Shown: positions 32,296 to 35,573 of the stretch, one piece after another | How positions within the stretch are numbered: the first letter of the stretch is position 1 | Layout: each line of letters opens with the position of its first letter | Assembly: GCA_002724555.1 (NCBI GenBank) | Contig: PBOZ01000043.1 | Span: 1-35,573, forward strand | From: Rickettsiales bacterium | GTDB taxonomy: Bacteria > Pseudomonadota > Alphaproteobacteria > UBA8366 | Reading direction: 5' to 3' | Length of the DNA: 35,573 bases | Position numbers and translations under genes: made by a program | The notes under the pieces: generated by a model | Told to the model about the DNA's origin: nothing | The model's database searches: none | What the model saw: only the letters and a program-made list of their open reading frames with translations

Positions 32296-33053
32296 TGGCA
32301 CCGGAATACCGAACGCCCAATAAATCAGAGCGGCCCTATGGTTGGCGCGCCCGGATTGGATTAATTGTCCCATCACCGAATACAGTTACAGAGACGGAAT
32401 TCTGGCGAATGGCGCCTGAAGGCGTCTCAGTGCACACCACTCGCCTTCTCTACCGGGCGGACAAAGTCGACGACCCATTAACGGATATGGAGCAGTTTCT
32501 GCCCCAAGCACTCGAAGAATTAAACAGTCTCGAAGTCGACGTGGTTGCTTATGCTTGCACGGCGAGTGCTCTTAAAACCCCACATGAGGAAACCCAAGTT
32601 CACGTTGCCAAAGGCTTGGATCGACCCGCCGTTACAACAATGGGTAGCGTGCTCAAAGCCTTCCAAGCGCTTGGCGTCACCAAGATCGCAGTCGGGTCGC
32701 CTTATCCCGATGACGTCAACGAGGCAGAACGCAAATACTTTGAAAGTCAGGGTCTGACGGTCACAGCAGATCAGGGCGTGATCTTATTCGAAGCCCAGAA
32801 ACGTCTTCAGTATATGAACCTTGTGACTGAGGAAGATGTAGAAAATTTAGTAGATCGCATCGACAGCCCAGAAGCAGAGGCAATCTTTCTCTCCTGCGGT
32901 GACATGGCTACCCTCGGCATCGTCGACAAGCTCGAGAAACGCCATGGTAAACCTGTTGTAACAAGCGTTCAGGCTACATTTTGGGGCACTTTGCGAGCCA
33001 CTGGTATTGACGATAGAATTGATGGGTGCGGCCGGTTACTGGCCGAACATTAA
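32295..33053 (+). CDS. Maleate cis-trans isomerase/Asp-Glu racemase superfamily protein
   Basis: A 252-residue protein of the arylmalonate decarboxylase/maleate isomerase branch of the Asp/Glu racemase superfamily. IGLIVPSPNTVTETEFWRMAPEGVSVHTTRLLY is the conserved N-terminus with PS.N; VVAYACTASALKT carries the first catalytic cysteine (about residue 85) and EAIFLSCGDMATL the second. The pair of cysteines fits isomerases that use a cysteine nucleophile and acid. Maleate isomerases turn maleate to fumarate at the end of nicotinate and some aromatic degradations; the related decarboxylases and racemases act on other diacids. It is translationally coupled to the glyoxalase gene. It may process a diacid produced by this locus. 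Confidence 0.87.
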   Translation: MAPEYRTPNKSERPYGWRARIGLIVPSPNTVTETEFWRMAPEGVSVHTTRLLYRADKVDDPLTDMEQFLPQALEELNSLEVDVVAYACTASALKTPHEETQVHVAKGLDRPAVTTMGSVLKAFQALGVTKIAVGSPYPDDVNEAERKYFESQGLTVTADQGVILFEAQKRLQYMNLVTEEDVENLVDRIDSPEAEAIFLSCGDMATLGIVDKLEKRHGKPVVTSVQATFWGTLRATGIDDRIDGCGRLLAEH

Positions 33054-33284
33054 AATGCTCAAAATTCAAAATAAAGATAAAGCTATTCACACCGTCAATC
33101 GAAGTGCCGTTAACAAGCAGGTTCAAGAGTGAGTGAGTGAGTGAGTGAGTGAGTAAGTGATTGATTGGACCAAGCAGACTAACCATGCAACTTTATTCAT
33201 TCAGTCACAATATAAGTACGCGATGTATTTCCTATCGACTTCGCAATAACGCACAAAAATAACGTTTTAAATATTTGGTCGATT
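33054..33284. other. Intergenic region with a short tandem repeat
   Basis: A 231-bp gap between convergent genes. It contains the GAGT array (given separately) and, around it, sequence with no ORF or RNA gene that I can recognise. The right half (33180-33284) is AT-rich. No clear terminator hairpin is visible. Confidence 0.4.
33127..33154. repeat. Tetranucleotide microsatellite, (GAGT)7
   Basis: Seven perfect copies of GAGT in tandem, then AAGT and two imperfect GATT units. It lies 74 bp past the stop of the maleate isomerase-like gene and 131 bp before the stop of the convergent YrdC gene, in noncoding sequence. Such arrays are prone to slipped-strand length change, though no gene would be shifted in frame here. 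Confidence 0.9.
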
Positions 33285-33953
33285 TTACTTGAGGGTGATG
33301 TCGAAATTTTCTCTTAGGATGTTCTCAATTTCAGCAAAACAAACGCCTTCGCGAACCAACGTCATGTCGCGAAAATCAATCTGAGTGCTGGAGTAGGCAT
33401 AGCCTTCCTGCAAATATTTTGACGGGCCATAGTCGATAATCACATCGGCCACAGCCCGAACCTCGGGCTCGATATCCTCTACACGATATTTTGTGCCGTG
33501 CTGAGATCGATTGGCTGAAGAGGCCATCAAAGGAAAATTGGCCTTAAGGCTCAGTTCCGCAATTTGGTCGCGGAGTGGGCTGGCGTTCAACAAGAAATTC
33601 ACGGTGCCAGCTTTTGTTGACATACCTCTCAAGAAGGGCGTTATCTGCTGCATAAGCGGATGGTCAATGCGATAAGGCGCGATTATCGAAAGCGGCAGAT
33701 TGTGTACCTTTGTAATTGAGTTGATTATTTCGCGGGCTGTTTCATCGACAATCTGAATTTCGGAATGAGTACTATGATTCGCAACGACGCCGCTTGGCCG
33801 ATCAAAGCTTCGCTTTTTTGCAGCATATACACGCCGTAACGCGTCTTCCGTCCCACTCATAATGGCGTAGGCAACGTCCATATGAACGATCGCAATTCCA
33901 CTCGATTTCAAGCAATCAAAGACGCGCGCTGCGTCCGCTTCATAATCCGGCAT
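33285..33953 (-). CDS. YrdC/Sua5-domain protein (threonylcarbamoyl-AMP synthase-like)
   Basis: A 222-residue YrdC-domain protein. ATG 33953 (MPDYEADAA) is preferred over a TTG at 33968. Landmarks are GIAIVHMDVAYAIMSG in the ATP-binding strand area, ALRRVYAAKKRSFDRP (KR followed three residues later by RP, where the family has KRxxxKP), VNFLLNASPLRDQ, and FPLMASSANRSQHG with the conserved SxN. The family makes threonylcarbamoyl-AMP for t6A tRNA modification. Substitution of Lys by Arg in the KRxxxKP pattern and a divergent loop GVVANHSTHSEI suggest a paralogue rather than the housekeeping TsaC. It stands alone, with a 343-bp upstream gap. Confidence 0.8.
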   Translation of the reverse strand: MPDYEADAARVFDCLKSSGIAIVHMDVAYAIMSGTEDALRRVYAAKKRSFDRPSGVVANHSTHSEIQIVDETAREIINSITKVHNLPLSIIAPYRIDHPLMQQITPFLRGMSTKAGTVNFLLNASPLRDQIAELSLKANFPLMASSANRSQHGTKYRVEDIEPEVRAVADVIIDYGPSKYLQEGYAYSSTQIDFRDMTLVREGVCFAEIENILRENFDITLK

Positions 33954-34296
33954 GGTTATTGGCCCCAAGCCCAGTGACTATGAACATGCACGCAGTAATT
34001 CAATGGAGTTTCGAGCATTGATTAATTCCCAACTTAGCAGAATTCACACAGAGGGTTTCGCTATACTAACCAGGTAGTGCGGTTATCGTCACAGCCGCTT
34101 ATATCCGTTCAAACTACAGAAATAGGACGGCTCAAATCGTTCAAAAGACCGTCACTGTTGCCACTTCTCTAATTTTCGTTACCAAACGTTAATAGGCTAT
34201 CAATTTAACAATTTACTGATTTCGAGGCAGGCCAAAGATAAAATCAGGGTTAAGCCTCTTTTATGAATGATCCCCTTGGAATTTATATTCTCTTAC
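33954..34296. other. 343-bp intergenic region, no recognised gene
   Basis: The gap between the YrdC gene (start) and the M20 hydrolase (stop), both on the minus strand. No ORF of reasonable length, RNA gene or strong palindrome is seen. AGGC (about 34224) and AAGCCT (about 34252) could form a loose stem downstream of the hydrolase. It should contain a promoter for the YrdC gene, as the intergenic distance is long, but no good -10/-35 pair was found. Confidence 0.4.
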
Positions 34297-35547
34297 TTAG
34301 CGATCCGCCCTAGCCACTACCGCATCAAAAAGAACGTTGACTGCATCATTCGTCGCGTCCCGAGGTACGTCTTCTGCTTCGTTATGCGTAATGCCATCAA
34401 CGCAAGGACTAAACACCAAAGCAGTTGGCGCAATACGCGAAATGTAGTAGGCATCGTGTCCTGCGATGCTCTTGATATCCATCTGGCTGACACCCCGCGC
34501 CGTCGCAGCGTCACGCACTAATTGCGCACAATCAGGGTCGAAGACTTCGTCTCCGAAAGTCCATTCCGCAGTGATTTCATAATCTACGTTGGCCTTCTTT
34601 GCCGCCTCGTCGAGTGCTAAACGGGTCCGCATGACCATCTCATTTGTGACCTCACGCTCTAAATGACGCATATCAACTGTAACTTCGGCATATTCTGGCA
34701 GAATGCCAAACTTGTTTGGCCAAATTTGCATACGCGACGCAGACGTTCGGCCAACTGGTTCATACTCCCAGCCAATGTCGTTAACTGCTGCGAGGAAATA
34801 AGAGGCCCCGATCATCGCATTGCGACGCTTCTTCATCTCGGTCGGCCCCGTATGGGCGCATTCGCCATGAAACACGCAAGTCAGCGCATGTGACATATAT
34901 CCGCCAGTGACAATACCAACCGATTTCTCTTCCTTCTCCATCAAGTCGTCCTGCTCGATGTGCAATTCAAAATAGGCATCAAGCTCTCGTCCCCCAACGG
35001 ACGCTTTTCCCAAATAGCCTATACGCTCCAACTCATCACCAAACCGGATGCCATCATCATCCCGAAGGTCGTGAAGCCATTCAATAGGTTGGATACCAGA
35101 AAAGACACAAGACGCTGCCATAGGCGGCGCGAAGCGGGCTCCTTCCTCATTGGTCCAGTTGACTATTTCAATCGGCCTCCGGGTTATAATTTCATTATCC
35201 TTCAGCGTGCGAAGGATCTCGAGACCCGCCAGAACACCGAGAATACCATCAAAGCGTCCCCCAGAAGCCTGTGTATCAAGATGTGAGCCAACTAGGACCG
35301 GCGCCAGATCGTTTTCTCGCCCGGCACGCCGTGCAAATATATTACCCGCTGCGTCAACCGTAACTTTACATTCGGACGCCTCGCACCACTCGATAAATTG
35401 ATCCCGCATCTCCTTATCATCATCCGACAAAGCCAAATCTAGAAGCACTTCAATAGATGGGCCACCTTTCATATGAGACAGCAGTTCAAATGCAAATTCA
35501 GGAGTGATTTCAGCAACGGTTTCTTGACCAAGGATAATCTCTTTCAA
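34297..35547 (-). CDS. M20-family Zn-dependent hydrolase (allantoate/N-carbamoyl amino acid amidohydrolase type), start uncertain
   Basis: A 416-residue protein from a TTG at 35547; the frame stays open to the window edge at 35573, so the true start may lie outside. GSHLDTQASGGRFDGILGV (His89, Asp100), WTNEEGARF (Glu134-135), ELHIEQ (His196) and SIAGHDAYYI near the C-terminus give the metal and catalytic residues of the hydantoinase/carbamoylase (HyuC, AllC) family, which hydrolyse N-carbamoyl or ureido groups. The length matches the usual 410-420 residues. A weak AAGG lies eight bases before the TTG. Allantoate, beta-ureidopropionate and carbamoyl amino acids are all possible. It runs with the YrdC gene but is separated by 343 bp. 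Confidence 0.9.
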   Translation of the reverse strand: MKEIILGQETVAEITPEFAFELLSHMKGGPSIEVLLDLALSDDDKEMRDQFIEWCEASECKVTVDAAGNIFARRAGRENDLAPVLVGSHLDTQASGGRFDGILGVLAGLEILRTLKDNEIITRRPIEIVNWTNEEGARFAPPMAASCVFSGIQPIEWLHDLRDDDGIRFGDELERIGYLGKASVGGRELDAYFELHIEQDDLMEKEEKSVGIVTGGYMSHALTCVFHGECAHTGPTEMKKRRNAMIGASYFLAAVNDIGWEYEPVGRTSASRMQIWPNKFGILPEYAEVTVDMRHLEREVTNEMVMRTRLALDEAAKKANVDYEITAEWTFGDEVFDPDCAQLVRDAATARGVSQMDIKSIAGHDAYYISRIAPTALVFSPCVDGITHNEAEDVPRDATNDAVNVLFDAVVARADR

Positions 35548-35573
35548 GAACTTCGCCTTAACACCTGCAGCAG

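Noticed and set aside
33127-33160. GAGT array as a CRISPR or direct-repeat origin
   Set aside because: Four-base units without spacers or adjacent cas/rep genes; a plain microsatellite explains it.

Overview
The window looks like a chromosomal segment of a Gram-negative proteobacterium, most likely an alphaproteobacterium. The inference rests on protein style, AGGAG-type ribosome sites, short operons, CaiB/BaiF, MaoC and LplT-like genes, and small palindromic intergenic repeats; no rRNA or housekeeping marker is present to fix the taxonomy. No tRNA, rRNA, CRISPR array, transposase, phage gene or recognisable transcriptional regulator was seen.

The centre (13119-20093, + strand) is a tightly packed coenzyme F420 operon: NADPH:F420 reductase (npdG), cofE, cofD, cofC and a fused cofG-cofH gene (fbiC), followed by a luciferase-like monooxygenase-family (LLM) oxidoreductase and a NUDIX hydrolase. 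Three of the junctions overlap or nearly abut. F420 is best known from actinobacteria and methanogens, so a complete set in a proteobacterium-like context is the main point of interest. The C-terminal FMN reductase domain of mycobacterial FbiB is absent from the window.

Around this core lie nine LLM-family genes in all (1219, 2096, 2965, 4061, 7872, 11896, 18701, 21118 and 22216 are their left ends). Several match the patterns of predicted F420-dependent subfamilies (Rv2161c-like and Rv3520c-like). They are interspersed with CoA-thioester chemistry: two class III CoA-transferases, two MaoC/hotdog hydratases, a hotdog thioesterase, an AMP-forming acyl-CoA ligase, a glyoxalase/methylmalonyl-CoA-epimerase-like protein, and several dehydrogenases (two SDRs, a 3-hydroxyisobutyrate dehydrogenase-like protein, an Old Yellow Enzyme).

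Layout: 1-3885, minus-strand TPP enzyme (cut by the window edge) and three LLMs; 4061-8921, LLM, thioesterase, CoA-transferase, two MaoC proteins and an Rv3520c-like LLM; 8902-12942, minus-strand operon with an LplT-like MFS protein, two SDRs, a 53-residue small protein and an LLM; 13119-20093, F420 operon; 20172-24783, dehydrogenase, two LLMs, an exported metallophosphoesterase and a flavodoxin-like reductase; 24797-33053, acyl-CoA ligase, OYE, phosphodiesterase, an unknown protein paired with a CoA-transferase, a DMT exporter, a glyoxalase and a maleate isomerase-like protein; 33285-35573, YrdC-domain protein and an M20 amidohydrolase whose frame stays open to the window edge.

The working model is an F420-dependent catabolic or redox island: NpdG charges F420 with NADPH, the LLM enzymes spend F420H2 (or oxidise substrates with F420), and the CoA-linked enzymes activate and process the carbon skeletons. 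The substrate cannot be read from sequence alone.
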